Origin: Bacteroidota bacterium
Lineage (GTDB): Bacteria > Bacteroidota > Ignavibacteria > Tepidaquicellales > Tepidaquicellaceae
NCBI GenBank assembly: GCA_018266895.1
Contig: JAFDZQ010000030.1
Span: 1-45,995 of the forward strand
DNA: 45,995 nt
Direction: 5' to 3'
Of this stretch, positions 45,504 to 45,995 are shown one piece after another. The notes beneath the pieces were generated by a model. It ran no database searches. It saw nothing but the letters and a program-made list of their open reading frames with translations, and had not been told where the DNA came from. The position numbers and the translations under genes were made by a program. Each line of letters starts with the position of its first letter. The stretch's first letter is position 1.

Positions 45504-45995
45504 GAACAAATATCTCTTTAAATTCAAGAATTTAAAAGCCGGTTATATTTACCTGTTTCAAAAGCGTACATGAAAATGTCCGGGATTATTTTATAATCTT
45601 ATAATTTAAAACAAAAGAACTAAATACAAAATTGCTTTAACGTCGTCAATTATCAGCTGTGATTTTTTGTTTATTATGTAAGCAAATAGTTTTAAATTTT
45701 CATTAAAGTTAACACGACAGGCTTCGTGGGTAAATTTCTTGAAAGCGTCAGCATTGCCGGATGCGCGGATGAACGCTTGATATATTAGAAATTTACCTTC
45801 ATTAACTTTTCTCACAAGATTATATTTATATTTTAACATAACTGCATAATGACTTACCCCTTCAATAAACTTATATGTTTTAACTAGCAATATTCTGCTT
45901 TCCAGCCGGAAACATCCAAACTGTTTTATTATTTTTAAAACATAAATTAATGAATGTTTCTAACTGCATGTAAACCCTTTGAATTCCGTCGCGAA

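Larger units (their letters stand above)
44880..45995. other. A/T-rich terminal region with no confident gene
   Basis: About 1.1 kb with low coding density. It holds a TPR-like ORF remnant, a pentanucleotide repeat and two possible tiny membrane ORFs on the minus strand (listed separately). I see no tRNA, transposase or clear terminator. The last 100 bases contain nothing recognisable. Confidence 0.5.

Noticed and set aside
45606-45890. 94-codon minus-strand frame starting with TTG
   Set aside because: It needs a TTG start, has no recognisable motif or signal, and an uneven composition typical of chance frames in A/T-rich DNA. It is not listed as a gene.

Overview
The window looks like a chromosomal segment of a low-GC member of the Bacteroidota/FCB group, most likely an Ignavibacteria-type lineage. 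The clues are type IX secretion (T9SS) C-terminal sorting domains of the NYPNPFNPST class, many very large secreted beta-propeller proteins, and several signal peptides with Gln just after the predicted cleavage site. This lineage call is inference from protein style; there is no rRNA in the window.

Region 1 (1-6215) is metabolic. The 3' end of a 2-oxoglutarate dehydrogenase E1 gene (sucA) converges on a compact five-gene minus-strand operon. In transcription order the operon holds a conserved protein of unknown function, fumarylacetoacetase (fahA), a lipoprotein, selenophosphate synthetase (selD) and tRNA 2-selenouridine synthase (mnmH). selD and mnmH together make selenophosphate and use it to modify tRNA wobble uridines. 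fahA ends tyrosine/homogentisate breakdown, delivering fumarate, which feeds the same cycle as sucA and fumC.

Region 2 (6216-22688) mixes surface proteins with housekeeping genes. A beta-helix protein ending in a dockerin-like Ca-loop pair is followed 38 bp later by a T9SS-sorted protein with a probable cohesin-like N-terminal domain. Then come fumC with a translationally coupled GNAT acetyltransferase, a T9SS protein with Ycf48-like repeats, an ABC-F ATPase, an outer-membrane beta-barrel protein, and two further T9SS proteins, one with propeller repeats and one multidomain.

Region 3 (22689-43303) is the most striking part: six consecutive plus-strand genes for very large secreted proteins. 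Five are Asp-box (BNR) propellers and one is an M14 zinc carboxypeptidase. None has a T9SS sorting domain. All six end in the same about 115-residue beta-rich module (called the GFY module here) followed by a two-loop dockerin-like domain, and the five propeller proteins carry an extra Lys/Glu- or Lys/Asn-rich tail. Three of the genes end in nearly identical terminators and a fourth in a related one, and the paralogs lie in A-B-B-A order, so the array probably grew by duplication. A testable idea is that this array and the 6704-10953 pair form a cohesin/dockerin-like surface assembly using T9SS-anchored receptors.

Region 4 (43304-45995) holds a DUF445 membrane protein and about 1.1 kb of very A/T-rich DNA with a pentanucleotide repeat, a TPR-like ORF remnant and possible tiny membrane ORFs. 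I saw no tRNA, rRNA, CRISPR array, transposase or phage gene.
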